Shown piece by piece: positions 32,344 through 43,675 of a stretch of 64,000 bases of DNA. The notes beneath the pieces are model-generated. The model was not told where the DNA came from. It did not search any database and worked only from the letters and a program-made list of their open reading frames with translations. The position numbers were made by a program, and so were the translations under genes. How positions within the stretch are numbered: the first letter of the stretch is position 1; the number at the start of each line of letters is the position of its first letter. Source of the DNA: Mucidula mucida (Eukaryota > Basidiomycota > Agaricomycetes > Agaricales > Physalacriaceae); NCBI GenBank assembly GCA_015501055.1, contig JADNYV010000012.1, positions 1 through 64,000 of the forward strand, read 5' to 3'.

Positions 32344-35300
32344 TCAAGGCGTCATGCTAGTGCGGGTATCGAGCCTTCTCATTTCCTTCTCCAGACGATT
32401 AACGCCCGATACTTTCTTTGGTGCTCCCCGCGCGCCATGCTTGTCAAATAGATACGTCAGAAGATTCTTCTTTTCGTCGGCAAGTCCATCCAGCAGCTCG
32501 AACAGATGGGTTTCATCGCGTAGCACAACCTGGGCCGCGATAATGACGGCTGCTGCCGATTCTCTTACAACAAGAGACGTCTTATCATTCAGAGCCTGAT
32601 ATCACCATGATGAGGAAGAGATTCGAATGTCAGAATAATCACTCACGTCTATCAATGTCGACCTGATCCTAGGTATCTCCTCTTCCGCAATCTCAGCAGG
32701 TAAGCGAAGGATAAACTTCCCTAACGCGATGAAACCAAACGCGTAGGTGGAGTGTTGCATGTCCTCGCTGGCAAAGGCAGGACACGGCTCCGTCTTGAAC
32801 GTGCGCAGACTCGCATGAAGCGTGGTCAAACCATAAACAGGTTCTATGCGTGTCGTCAACGCGTCGCGAATTGTGTTCGTAGCCTCTAAAACCTTGAAAG
32901 CATCGACGTTAGCGATGCTAGGGACGTCCACTCGAGAAATAGCTTGCCTTGGATTTGTTGCAGTATCGTATCTTCAACAAGACAGAGAAAACCTCGGTCT
33001 CTTTGCCTTCGAGATACGGCGCTTGACATTCTAGGACCTCCCAAAGAACAATTAAGCCATACTCAATTTCTTCTTCGGTCTAACGAAAGCGTTTAGAGCA
33101 TTTGGAACGGCAATATGAGATGCCCATACCTTCAGAGGGTCCAAGAACTGAATGAGACACATGAATAACCGGTCAAAGTTTCTATCGGTCTCCCAGACAT
33201 CAGAATGCAAATTTGGCACAGCGATCAACCCAGTACTGAAGGGTGATGGGCTGCCCGGGTATCCAAAGTCTGTGCTCGTAGGCGACGAAGCGTCTGTCAC
33301 AGGATTCGCCATGCAGAAATGCGCCACCTTCTGAAGCAAATCAACGTTGACATCGTCAGCTTCCATACGCGCTATGTACGCCTTGAGTTCAGGTAAGCCA
33401 GCTGGTGCATGTACATCCTCAAGGCGGGTAGCTTGGTTCCGTACTAGAAGGGAATGTAAGCCAGCAGAGTATCATAACCACGAAAACATACATGTTTGTA
33501 ACTTCAACCACCATCCTATTTCCTGTCGATGGTCTTGTTGAAGCACGTCCATGAGTGATGGCGAGTTGTTCTTGTACGCAGGACTGTCTCTAAAAAGAGC
33601 AGCCTGACGCATCACTGCTGTGTTCTTGTTCAAAGGCGTAACCGGATTCGCTGATTGCGCCTGAAGCGGTAGGGGGGAGGGCTTCACTTTGACCTTGGGT
33701 GTCGCATGGCCGTTGGAACTGCCATTGAGAAGAGAAGAAGGAATGTTAGAATGGGCCCCTGCGTCATCTTCAGGCTCTACTAGCTCCAATAGACGCTCCG
33801 CAGCACTCTCAGCCTGCTCTGCACGTGCTCGCATGGCATCTTCAACCACAGGTTGACCGGAAACTAGGTCCATCACTGATTCAGAAGAAAGCGCATTTGA
33901 TACATCGAATGGAGCTTTAGATTCGAAGGATTTGGGAGAAAGGGACAGCTCCTGAGAGTTCGAAGTTGGTGCCGCGGGTTTCCGTTTCGGATACGGTGTT
34001 GAGAACGAAAGAAGATTCACTGAGTGTTCTGAATCACTGTCTTGTTCGGGGATAGGTATAGTCTGAGCAAGGAGAAGAGTTTCGTCGTTTTCATCCAAAA
34101 GCAGAGTCGACATTCTAACTGGCGGCGCAGTAGGCGTCCGAGTAGAAAAGGAAGTGGAAGCAGGTGGAGATGTGGGTAACGCAGTTCTTACGGCTCTTTG
34201 GAATGTGGATTGTCCATTGGGAGACGATGCTAACGGCGATGAAGACGCTCGTCTCCGAGACGTAGAGTTCTCGGGAGACTGCGGTGATGCCGGGCGCACA
34301 GCAACGGAAGAACGAGAGGTAGTTATTCCCGCGCTGGTGGAACGATTCATGGTGTTGGATACAATTCGAGACCGAGAGGAGGGTGCCGGTGGTGATGTGG
34401 TGGTGCGAAGAGGAGATGCCGGACGTTGCGTGCGAATGGTAGAGCCATTTGAAGACGGCGAACCCGGTCTTTTAGCAGGTGCATAGGAGCTAGAAGCTGA
34501 GGTAGCTTGATGTCGCAAGGAAGGCGGCGACGTCGCTATCGCCTTGGCCTTTGCACGACTCGCGGCGATGGCAGCGGCAACACTACTCTTCTTCACTGGC
34601 TTCGGCGTTGTAGGTGGCAAGGCAGCCGCAGCGTTAGGATTAGGACAAGCCTTTTCGAGCTGCTTGCGAGCCGTGGAATCGAGAGACTCCAAGATAGCGA
34701 GACCACGATCCGGCCAAAGGTCATGGAAGACCCAGAATGTTTGACGACCCGTTGTCTTTACGGATGGATTCACATCGGTCAATGTCTTTCTTACCATCTT
34801 ATCCAACATCTCCAGACCCCCAGCATTCTCGATCATTGCCTTATTCCGCTGCTGGCAATGCACCTCCATATACTGTTTGACATGACCCGACCCGTAAATC
34901 CTTGCCTGAACAGTCTTTTCTTGGAGCGTGTGCCACAGAAGGGGAAGGAATACACGCGAATTTCCAGATGTGTTGGTGATGAGAGCAGTCACCACTGCTT
35001 GAGATTCCTGAGCAGTGATTTTCTTCGTAAAACCGGCCATTTTGAGGAGGTTGGTCAGAAGGAGTTCGCAGAATGGATCCAGAGCAGTTCCCAAAGCGAG
35101 CGCAAGTTCGGTATAAAGTGAACAAGTATTCGTAGCCACCGTGGTACGAAGACTTATCAACTGGAAAAGAGAGTAGGTATGGGGCATCATATGAAAATGA
35201 GAGTAAACCTACTGTCTTTATTGACCACTGCAAAAAGCCATCCTTGAGACAGGCTAGGAAAGCGTCGTAATATCGCGTGTGGACATCGCCTTTGAGCATC

Positions 35301-36749
35301 CCGCGTACGCGCGTTATGGATTGGTCACGGGTAGCCCAATTATGTTCGGTTTCCTTGCCCTGAAATCAATAAGGAAAAAAATCAGATAATATTGGTAGAC
35401 TAAAGTTCGTGTACTCGCCTCGAAATAAGAAGCCATTCCTGTAAACTCGTTTTCCATGTCTCGAACTGAGGCAATCTGGAATGGAATCAGCAAGTACTAG
35501 AAGGGCATAGCAACCATATCTTACGTATACAGGGCGAACTTCGACCCCTCCTGGGCTTTCTGCGGTGGGTGAAGCTACTATGGAAGGAGAAGGAGTGCCC
35601 ACACGACTGGCTGGTCTAGCGATGCTGGAGGCTGATGCAGTCCTAGACATGGTATTAGTCCCAGAAGGCTTCCGGCTTTGAAGCATCATGCTTGGGGGCA
35701 TATATTCCTTTGCTCTGGGCGCGGCATCTCCGTTCTCAGAACCTTCCCGACTCTGAGGGTTGCTTCCAGTACCCAACAGTTTCGCAAGGACGCCGTCTAC
35801 AATAGTTTTTCGAACACCCTTCTTTGTCATTTCCTTCTTGAGATCGGCGCGTGCCGCGTCGGTGACTGCAGGTCCAGAGAAAAGTTCGATAACTCCTTGT
35901 CGGGAAACGTCACGGACATGAGCATCGGTGTCCTCAAGGCTGTCGACTAACTGTGGAAGAAATGGTCGAATAGGAAAAGTGTGGTGTGTCCTGCGCAGGT
36001 GAACTAGAGTCAGGATAGTCTTAAATGGTGTGGTCAAGAACGCGTTATGTCGGATACGAGGCGACACACCTGCTCACGAACTTTCCACACTTTACTTCCC
36101 AATCCACTTTCGCGCATAAAGCGCTCAAAGATTGCCAGAGGCGTCTCCGGCCCTTTGCCGCTTCGGGAGCCTGTTGACATCGCGCTCGTTGCTCCCGAAC
36201 GGTAGGCGAACCCGCCTAGTATTACCAGTGTCTCGCGTGCCTTGGCTTGTATCTTCTCCTTATCACCAAGACGCTCTATCAGGCCACCGGCTGGCAGGAA
36301 GGCTGTCAGGACCTGGCGCAAGGTTACGGCATCCACATATGACGAAGAGGAGGAGGTTGACGACGACAGCGACGGCGACGAGAGCATGCGGCCATATGGA
36401 TTGATGTTATGACGGGATATCAACAGCGGGATGAGCGGCGGTAATGCTGACAATGTCGCGGCAGTCAAATGCTGGTTCGATGTTCGGAGGCAGGCTTTCA
36501 AAATGGTGATTAGCCCGTCTGGGTCGTGGATCTGGCAACGTTGGTGAATAATAGGCAAGAAATGGCAGGAATATTCACCTCTGCACCCGCCTCGAACTCG
36601 GCCTGCATCTTGGTCAATGCGTCTACTTTGACATCGATGTCTGTGGCCGTATTTGTTAGCGGTTGCGCCACAGCGACGAACATTTGTTACACACCATTGC
36701 TCCCGCAGCGGCTGATAAGCTTGCCGATGGGTGAATCGTCGGCGTCCAT
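32344..36749 (-). CDS. CLASP/Stu1-type microtubule-binding TOG protein
   Basis: Large multi-exon gene, ATG at 36749 (MDADDSPIGKLISRCGSN), stop at 32344. N-terminal TOG array with HEAT repeats: IHDPDGLITILKACLRTSN, VWKVREQ, LPQLVDSLEDTDAHVRDVSR. The CLASP_N domain spans the middle (MENEFTGMASYFEGKETEHN, LITNTSGNSRVFLPLLWHTL). A 250-residue Ser/Pro/Arg-rich linker follows, with RPGSPSSNG and SRRRASSSP-type basic stretches that fit microtubule-lattice binding. The C-terminal TOG-like part runs from LEDVHAPAGLPELKAYIARM to LLDGLADEKKNLLTYLFDKH. CLASPs promote microtubule rescue and spindle stability. The exon chain was checked at the 5' end and around the major blocks, not at every join. Confidence 0.85.
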
Positions 36750-37048
36750 CGCGCAGACGAAAAAGACTGGTTACAGCAGACGGAGACAGTCGCGTGTATA
36801 ACGAAATTCCAAAGGCGTGATAAACAAAGGTAAACGAAACACTCCGAGGAGCTATCACCAAGCCGAGTGCCGCGGAGAAGGGATGCATTCAATACACTAC
36901 AGCATTCACCATTCAATACCATCGCGGCGAGGGAGAGTATGACCCGCGAAGAGTATTATACTAGTCCTTCTCGCGACGCGTTCTACAATTCCAAAAAATC
37001 ATCTGGAAGAAAGCATAAATATACTAGATTCAGTTCCTACAACCAAAT

Positions 37049-38119
37049 TCATAATATACGATATCTTTTCAAAAGAAAATATCCCGCTCCAGACAGCATT
37101 CCGACAACATGTGCAGCATGCCCAGTATTGTCGCTCTGTTGGTTCTTCGCTTGCCAGTACATATCCCAGGCGAACAGGCCGGGGGCAGCGAGATAGGCTG
37201 GTACAGGAATAAACCAAATGAAAAAAGTCATCTTTGGAGCCATACAGGCTACGAGCGTGACGATTGAGTATACAGCACCTAAGTATGTTCCGATTAGAGG
37301 TGTTCCAATTGAGGGAAAATCACAGACCACTTGCGCCCAGAGAAGGAGCTTCTCTTCCCCAGGTGACCTGTGCAAAGTTCGAGATGGCTGCAGCTGAGGC
37401 ATACATGAGCGGTGTGTAGAAGATGCGCACGATACACCGAACATACAAGCAAGATAAAAACCAAGGAAGCTTCTTGATCCCAAGCTTTGAATTAAAGATT
37501 GCGCAAAAAAGTAAAAGGTGAATCCGTTGAAGAGTATATGGCTCAAGTGAATGTGCGAGAAAGCGGCTGTGATAAGGGTCCATCTTGAGTGAACAAGTCA
37601 GTCCAATGCATGCCGAGGTTTACACAGCTAGGACTCACGGTCTCCGAAAGGTGTTCTGCCATGAAGCGGTGAAGTTGTTGAACATGAAGAGTTTCTGTTG
37701 GGGCTACGATTCATGGTCAGTCACGAATGCAAATCGCAAAAGAAGGGCAAGCACATCGTGCGCGATCCTCCACATTCCGAAAATGAGTCCGTTCAAGCCT
37801 ATGATGCCAAAGAACACGAAATTTGGTGGAATACGATCAAGCCAAGAGACGCGTCGGAAGGAAGGCTGCCCATTGTAGTGCCTAATGCTGGTATAACTAA
37901 CACGCTTCGTGAACGCCTCAGCATTCGTTGCAGTACAGAGGTTCTGGATCCATTTGGTATGAAGAATTGGCTAGTTTTTGGGGCTGCAGCGCGTCCAGTA
38001 CTAGCCATCGTCCGTATCTGCGACCATACAGTGCCATGGCGCGTCGTTCCCTTCAAAGTGCCAAGATTCGCACTGCCGAACAGTCGTGGCAGGAAAGAGG
38101 AAGCCATGCTGACGTACAT
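37049..38119 (-). CDS. Mitochondrial rhomboid protease, Pcp1/PARL-like
   Basis: Intramembrane serine protease. N-terminus from ATG 38119 (MYVSMASSFLPRLFGS, or 38107) is basic and Ser/Arg-rich, fitting a mitochondrial presequence. Blocks in order: WLDRIPPNFVFFGIIGLNG, FGMWRIAHD, PWTLITAAFSHIHLSHILFN (rhomboid HxxxN), LGASGAVYSIVTLVACMAPK with the catalytic Ser in GASG, FIPVPAYLAAPGLFAWDMYW and GHAAHVVGMLSGAG with the catalytic His. The GASG motif is split by an intron. The N-terminal part switches frame near 37940, either an unrecognised intron or a lost base. In yeast Pcp1 cleaves Mgm1 and Ccp1 in the inner membrane. Confidence 0.85.
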
Positions 38120-38157
38120 CTCTGCCGAGCCTTGCAACTCGTTGTTTCCGGACCGCC

Positions 38158-38840
38158 ATGTCCCACCATCTATTCGTATTATCGCCTTCAGATACGCCGA
38201 TTTACAGCCTCACACACTCGTCGTCCAAGCCAGTTTCGTCCATTCCGTCGCCTCTGGCGTCCAACTTGCCAACATGGTCGACGTCTGCGTTCGCCGGAAC
38301 GCTGACTGCGCTATCGGGCGCGTCGAGCGCAACAAATCACACGTCTGGCGGTGCAGTGCGCATGGGAGGCGGCCAGGACCGCCATGTCATCCAAATGATA
38401 GCCAATGCCAGCCTGGATGCTGTCGAAGATGTTATGCGCAAGGAGAATACCATGTATGCGCACGATCACTCTGTGATACGACCTTCTCATTCAAAACCAC
38501 TAGGTACTTCAAAGCCGTCGACAAATTCAACGAATGGACTGTTTCTGCTTTCATAACTCCTGGAAGTTAGTAATGGCCTTCTTCTGGTGATGCTAGAGGT
38601 TAACAAGAGTAATAGACACAAAATTTATCCTCCTGCACGAAGGCAAGAACGACGACGGAATCAAGTCCTTCTTCATGGATGTATGGGAGCTTTATGTAAA
38701 GGTATGTACATTCATCCTTCCTATTCACGGACCCTAACATCGTGTAGACGATGTTGAATCCCTTCCACTCGGCACACACCGTTATAAGAAGCAGCGTCTT
38801 TGACACCAGAGTCCGCCAGAGCGCGAAGAAGTACTTGTAA
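38158..38840 (+). CDS. TRAPP complex subunit TRAPPC2/Trs20 (sedlin)
   Basis: Longin-fold core subunit of TRAPP, the tethering and Rab-GEF complex of the early secretory pathway. ATG 38158 (MSHHLFVLSPSDTPIYSL), four exons. Signature parts: HVIQMIANASLDAVEDVM, MYFKAVDKFNEWTVSAFITPG, TKFILLHEGKNDDGIKSFF, MDVWELYVKTMLNPFH, IRSSVFDTRVRQSAKKYL. An insertion of about 50 Ser/Pro/Ala-rich residues (THSSSKPVSSIPSP onward) follows the first strand, longer than in yeast or human sedlin. The start lies only 38 bp from the ATG of the divergent rhomboid gene. Confidence 0.9.
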
Positions 38841-39191
38841 TAACGGATGCGTCCGGAACCTGCTTGATGGATCGAGATTAATGCTTAAGCTCCCGCGACG
38901 AAAGGCGAGGGACAGGCGCATCGAGCCAAGGATGATAGAGGTGCAAGCTCCCTTTGCTTCTCCTTTCTGTGCAGGACACTGATGGTGTTTCTCATGAAAC
39001 TCTATAGTAAACTTGTTGTATTCAGTAATGTAATCCCGTCCTGCGTTCTGATCGTCTATTGTGACTCTCTGCTTATGGTGGCTCCGGCTATAACTGCTTG
39101 TCTCCGTTCACAAGTGCCGTCAACATCGCCTCGGACTATCCGCCGTAACATAAATACCCAGGTATGATGCTCGTCGTCTCCAGCTGCCTTC
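38841..39191 (+). other. Intergenic region, promoter side of membrane-protein gene 1
   Basis: No gene recognised; short frames only. Contains the TRAPPC2 3' flank and the upstream region of the gene starting at 39192. Confidence 0.45.
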
Positions 39192-39818
39192 ATGCCCTCC
39201 ATCTCCGTCAGACTCAATGTACAACCTAGCAAAGGCGAGAAGGTCTATCTGTAAGCTCCCTTGTATTGTCTTAGTTGCTCGGTTATATGACGCGTATTTT
39301 AGATTTTTCCTCGTTGGCTTCTGCATTTCTCTCTTGATCGTGTTTGGGTACTACTGCATCTATCGGGTGATACCGCGGAGAAGGCAGCGCGGCGAGAACG
39401 GAGCTCGTCGAAAATCAATGCCCGAATATCATGACATATGGCTCGGCGCACCTGCACAAGAATACGCTTGGAGCGACATAAAGGTCAGTCCAGTGCTATT
39501 ATTCGCGGCCATCATGCTAAGTATAGGCAGCCCTTATCACTTGAGAAGGCTGTTACTCCAATGGTTGACGAATCTCCACCCCAGAGGCGGCGTAGCTCTT
39601 TGCTAACGAAACTATCCCTCCTGGCAGCACGGAATATGAATTATCATGACCATACCAACGCCCCGACTGTGTATTCCGAGTCCAAACGTAGGGGAGAAGA
39701 TCAACCACCGGACGAACTTCGTATCACCGTCCTTATAGCCATGCCGTCGCCTTCAGCGTCCACCCGGCAGTGCGGATATACGAACCTCGGCGTTGCAAAC
39801 ATCATATGCGAGAAATAA
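39192..39818 (+). CDS. Small single-pass membrane protein, tandem copy 1
   Basis: Exons 39192-39250, 39303-39483 and 39531-39818 give a clean 175-residue protein. Start MPSISVRLNVQPSKGEKVYL, then a transmembrane helix (FFLVGFCISLLIVFGYYCIY) followed by the basic stop-transfer VIPRRRQRG, so the short N-terminus is probably lumenal or outside and the tail cytosolic. Tail motifs: YHDIWLGAPAQEYAWSDIKP, PLSLEKA, DESPPQRRRSS and a final ELRITVLIAMPSPSAST-YTNLGVA. The IAMPSP end is common in basidiomycete small membrane proteins of unknown function. A diverged copy with the same exon layout lies 650 bp downstream. Confidence 0.65.
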
Positions 39819-40471
39819 TGGGTAGTGGGAGGGCATGCAAAACGCGATGACAGTCACGACCTATCTATTAGATGGACTTGTAGCGTACGTTCTGTCTTCT
39901 TTTTAGACGAGACTTTAATAATGTGTATGTGTTAAAAGCTTCTGAATGCGGTCTCTAATTCTTCTCCAACAGGTATTCGACTCCGCTAATTCAAAGATTT
40001 TGGATTCAAGACAAAGATAGAGGTTGAGATCAAGCAATCTTTGACTGATCATTGTTGAACACTTGTTATCTTCCAAGTTAAGAACAATACAGGACGTCAC
40101 TTCCACAACTCACAGATGCCCTTTGTCTTTCTCTGATGTCCAGGCTTTGGATTTCTATGAACAGTATCCGAGAAGGATGGCCTCTCTTACCCAGCGCTGA
40201 TGTGAATTCAGTCCTCGTTCTTACATCCTCTTCGATGCCATTGAATCCCCTCTGGTAGAATCAGACCTCGTTATCCTGTCTGTTGGATTTGACATCAACC
40301 GCGATATGGGTCGACGTGAGCTTCTCTCGAATACCTAGGCGGGCACTCTTTCCAACACACAATATGCATCGAACTGATATACGTGAGTAACTGGTCAATT
40401 CATCCTCGCTGTATATATATCAATGACAACCTCTCGCCATTCAGCGCATACGGATGTACCGCGGTACAATT
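39819..40471. other. Spacer between the two membrane-protein copies
   Basis: No gene recognised. Several pyrimidine-rich runs and short frames; no repeat of the flanking copies found by eye. Confidence 0.45.
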
Positions 40472-41107
40472 ATGGCTCACATACGGCAGCCGCGCGATTA
40501 TACTCCTCAGGCAAACGAGACTGGTGGCACGAGTGGATATATGTACGAGCAAGTCGCTATTCAGTTTCTTCCTATATACACCAGCTGACGGGGGTCCTAG
40601 ATATATCATCGCGGGCTTCGGTTTTGCTTTCTAGCCATCTTCGGGTACCGCTCCTTATGCAACGGAGACGACATCGTTCAGAGACTGTAAACACGTCTTT
40701 CCAAAGTGTGAAAGGATCAAACCGAATTGTTATGGGTATGGTTAGGTGGGCCGGTACTAGAGGCATGGGAGTGGAAAGATATTCAAGTGAGCGCTTTTTA
40801 CTTGATCTCTAGAATGTATTTTGAATACAACAAGCCTTTATCGATCGAGAAGCTTTCTCACCGGCAGTGCTTGAGGCTCCTCCACCTAAGCAGCCCCATC
40901 GCTGCCCGTGGTTGCGTCTAGCGAAACCGCAGCAGGACTCGAAATGCGTTTCTACCGGGTTCCATTCAGAACCTAAACTTAGGGACGCGGAGACGCTTCC
41001 GTAGACTTCGTATAGCTGTTCTTGTGGCCATGCCTTCGCGCAAGGCTCTTCGTTCCCGGGGATACATGAATGTCGGTGTTGCGGGTGTTCCATGTGGTGC
41101 ATCATAG
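40472..41107 (+). pseudogene. Small membrane protein, tandem copy 2, frame damaged
   Basis: Paralogue of the 39192 gene. ATG 40472 (MAHIRQPRDYTPQANETGG), donor at 40543, acceptor ending 40600, then a transmembrane stretch (IYIIAGFGFAFLAIFGY), a basic MQRRRHR stop-transfer, VWLGGPVLEAWEWKDIQ, an intron at the same place as in copy 1, PLSIEKLS, a PVLEAPPPKQP segment and the ending LRIAVLVAMPS-YMNVGVAG. The order matches copy 1, but the frame shifts at about 40630, 40660, 40727, 40862 and twice near 41005. Copy 1 has none. This suggests decay, although the general 1-nt-loss problem in this window means error is not excluded. Confidence 0.55.
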
Positions 41108-42139
41108 GCTTCGCAGTAATACTTACGTGCAAATGCGATTGTATTCGTCTACAGGCCTCAAGGATGGGCATTCTCTCCACCTCTTTTCGGGCAAACGGTC
41201 ATCACGTGGTACTTGACAAGATTTGTTGATTTCGCCTTGACTCCCAGACTTGACATGTATATCGTTTGGATGTCAATGAACTCTTCGTAGCAAAAGAAAG
41301 CGAGTCAATATCGGTGCTTACTAGAATAGCTATTGGCTTTGCCCCTTCGGCAACGGGGTGGCGCGGGACACAAAGCAAGTTTCGCCCATTCCCGTATAGG
41401 CGCTAAATCACCGGGAGCATTGACTGGAAACATGATTGGTCTACTACCATTAGACCGTGCCAGCTGGAGTATGTCAGGTAGATAGAAAGCCGACCTATCC
41501 GTTTCGTAATGGATAGCGGTACCGTGTTCAGCGGACGTCCTAGACTGTCGGGATGGGCTTGCAGGACCGGAGGATTAGACCCGAAAAGATAATGTAGAGC
41601 GTCAAACATTGTAGGGATAAGGATCCACAACGCGGTCATGAAAGCCTCGTGTTTGGATAAACGCATGAAGGGCTATGAAGGGTTTACGTTGAAAGTAGAG
41701 GGCCGGCAGAATACATAGCAAAGTTCCGAGTGGGGAAAGCGAACATCGCTCCAATCATACCAATGAAATGCAGAGGATCATCAATGTTGACCGAGAGACA
41801 CTCTGATCCTTGCGTTGAGCGCAAACCAAGCAAGGCGAAAGCGACGATTTTTTGGCGTAACCGCGTAGTCAATTGAAAGGCGTGTATCACACGAGGATAA
41901 ACCTCGTTGTAGTTGTGTTGGAGACGCAGAGAGAAACAAATCCGGATATCACAAGGGCGGTCCCGGGACCACGGCAAGCGCCTGTCCAGGGACATCAGGA
42001 TCGATGTGCCGTATAAAGCGGGAACAAAGCGAGTATAAAGGGTTGTCTCAGTACCATTGTCCATGACGCCACGACCCACGAACAATAACGTTCCCAACAA
42101 CAATTAGGAATCTCCGCGGCTCATTTTGGGTAGCGTCGA
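41108..42139. other. Gene-poor region with two unexplained minus-strand frames
   Basis: Minus-strand frames at 42103-41684 (139 codons) and 41666-41403 (87 codons) contain hydrophobic stretches (ALWILIPTMFDALHYLFGS) but no family signature and no splice chain linking them. I do not call a gene. The right end is the promoter of the microprotein gene at 42207. Confidence 0.35.
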
Positions 42140-42146
42140 TATAAAG
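42140..42146 (+). promoter_or_regulatory. TATA box of the 77-aa membrane protein gene
   Basis: TATAAAG about 67 bp upstream of the ATG at 42207, followed by a CT-rich leader (ACTCTCTCTCGACTC) typical of strongly expressed fungal genes. Confidence 0.5.
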
Positions 42147-42206
42147 CACGGAAAGGACCCGACCAATCTCTTACTTTACCATCCACTCTCTCTCGACTCG
42201 CCTGCC

Positions 42207-42495
42207 ATGATGCGCGCAGCCATCGACATTTATGAGCACCCCCAGCTCACATCCTCCGAAGTCTGGTCGAAGGGCGACTCCCCGGCTGCTGCCGAGGCAC
42301 TATCACCCGCCGCCGGCCTCATCTCCGCTCTAGCGGCACTATCCCTTGCCGCGGCAGCATCCACTTATGCCGTCCTACACTACAGCAGTCTAGGAAGCCT
42401 CCTACGGGATAGGTGCGTTTTTCTGTTTTTCCTCATGTCTAATAACATACCAACACGTCTTCTGCAGCGTGGCGGCCCAGAAGTCGGGATTGTAA
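42207..42495 (+). CDS. 77-residue membrane microprotein
   Basis: Two exons, 42207-42412 and 42468-42495, with a 55-nt GTGCGT/GCAG intron containing a CTAATAAC branch-like site; the join is in frame. The product starts MMRAAIDIYEHPQLTSSEVW, has one Ala/Leu-rich transmembrane segment (AAGLISALAALSLAAAASTY) and ends SVAAQKSGL. No family recognised. A good TATA box and CT-rich leader make it more credible than length alone. It could be a subunit of a membrane complex, but nothing in the sequence names one. Confidence 0.55.
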
Positions 42496-42931
42496 ACTAT
42501 CACGCGCCATCCTCCAACCTATGCCCGTTACAGCTTAGCGCTGTTGTTATTGTGTTGTATCCCACCCTCATCCTGCACATCCCTTGGATTCATCTTTTGT
42601 ACTCTACTGCTATTACCACGCATTCCTTCGTCATGACATGTACTTGTATCCGTCTCAACACTGCTATCACATTCGGTTCTGTGTATCCTTCGTTCCAACT
42701 TCTGTAGAGGAAATCACATGGAGGATCCGGCCCGTGCCTCGTCTGTGACCGCCCTGAGTTCTGTTATAATCATTACGATAAGGATTATCGGGCTTCTCAT
42801 CGATGCATCCGTCCTGTTTGACGCGAGTTGACGCGTCCTGGATAGCCTGATTCTCGTCCGCGAATGGTCATACGTCTGCCTTTCGTACGAGCTCACACCT
42901 GCGCAAGCCTCATACACTTGAGCGTCAATTA
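42496..42931 (+). other. Downstream region of the microprotein gene
   Basis: T-rich 3' flank, no further gene seen. Confidence 0.4.
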
Positions 42932-43618
42932 TTAATCAGCGCGTTTGCTAGCATTGCTTCGATCTTGGTTGGCCCTGCCCCACACATCATGCATGTCGAC
43001 TAGGCGCATGTTTGTACACCCGAACTCTTCTAGAAAGCTACGTCCTATGAGGCTCTGTGTCTCTGCGAGCTGGATGTAAAGACTTCCAAGATGTGTCAAG
43101 CTTTCTAAGTATGTACTCGAAAATGTCGGCCGTTTATGTTTCTTAAGATGAGAGGCATGCGAATATTTCAGGCGTCTTGTAATAGTGCTGGTACATCTGT
43201 ATGTACAACAACGTTTCATGTTCCACTCTCGGGAGTTCAATCACTTCCGTATACGCCTCATCTCGTCAGGAAATTTCCAAACGATTATCCTCTGTTTCCG
43301 CAAGTCTTTCTTATCCGTCATCAAGCCCGCATATACTGTTCTGACAGAGGTCACTATGAGAGTACCCTGCGATTCGTGCGCTCTCCTCGTCATAGCACCC
43401 CAGTCTGAGTGATTCGTTAATGGACTCTTTTCCACAGATAGGACGCGAAAGTGAGGCTTTGGCGCATACGAGTACTCTACATCGATGTAGAGCTTATGCA
43501 GCGGAGCGCCGAGATGCGCCACAAATAAACCTTGGAGGTGAGGTATGTTCCGCTCAAGATCCCAAGATGCCAGGAAGTCTAAAAACTTGAGGTCTCGAGG
43601 CGAAGGTCCATCCGACAA
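42932..43618 (-). pseudogene. Possible broken gene, one frame with an internal stop
   Basis: The minus-strand frame 43618-43241 (125 codons, opening at TTG) reads like protein (FLDFLASWDLERNIPHLQGL, LYIDVEYSYAPKPHF), stops with TGA, then continues open in the same frame to 42932 (HLGSLYIQLAETQSLIGRSF). No ATG or splice sites fit. It resembles the leucine-rich tail of an F-box protein that lost its 5' part. Low confidence. Confidence 0.25.
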
Positions 43619-43675
43619 TGCAAGATCTACAATTAAAGGTCTTGATCGTTTGTCATCTATGCGAGCAGGTAGTCA

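Noticed and set aside
37698..38570. 290-codon plus-strand frame
   Set aside because: It lies antisense to the rhomboid exons and crosses into TRAPPC2 in a different frame; both real genes are clear from their motifs.
41403..42103. RTA1-like or other multi-pass membrane protein on the minus strand
   Set aside because: Hydrophobic stretches only; no family motif, no start and no splice pair that joins the two frames.
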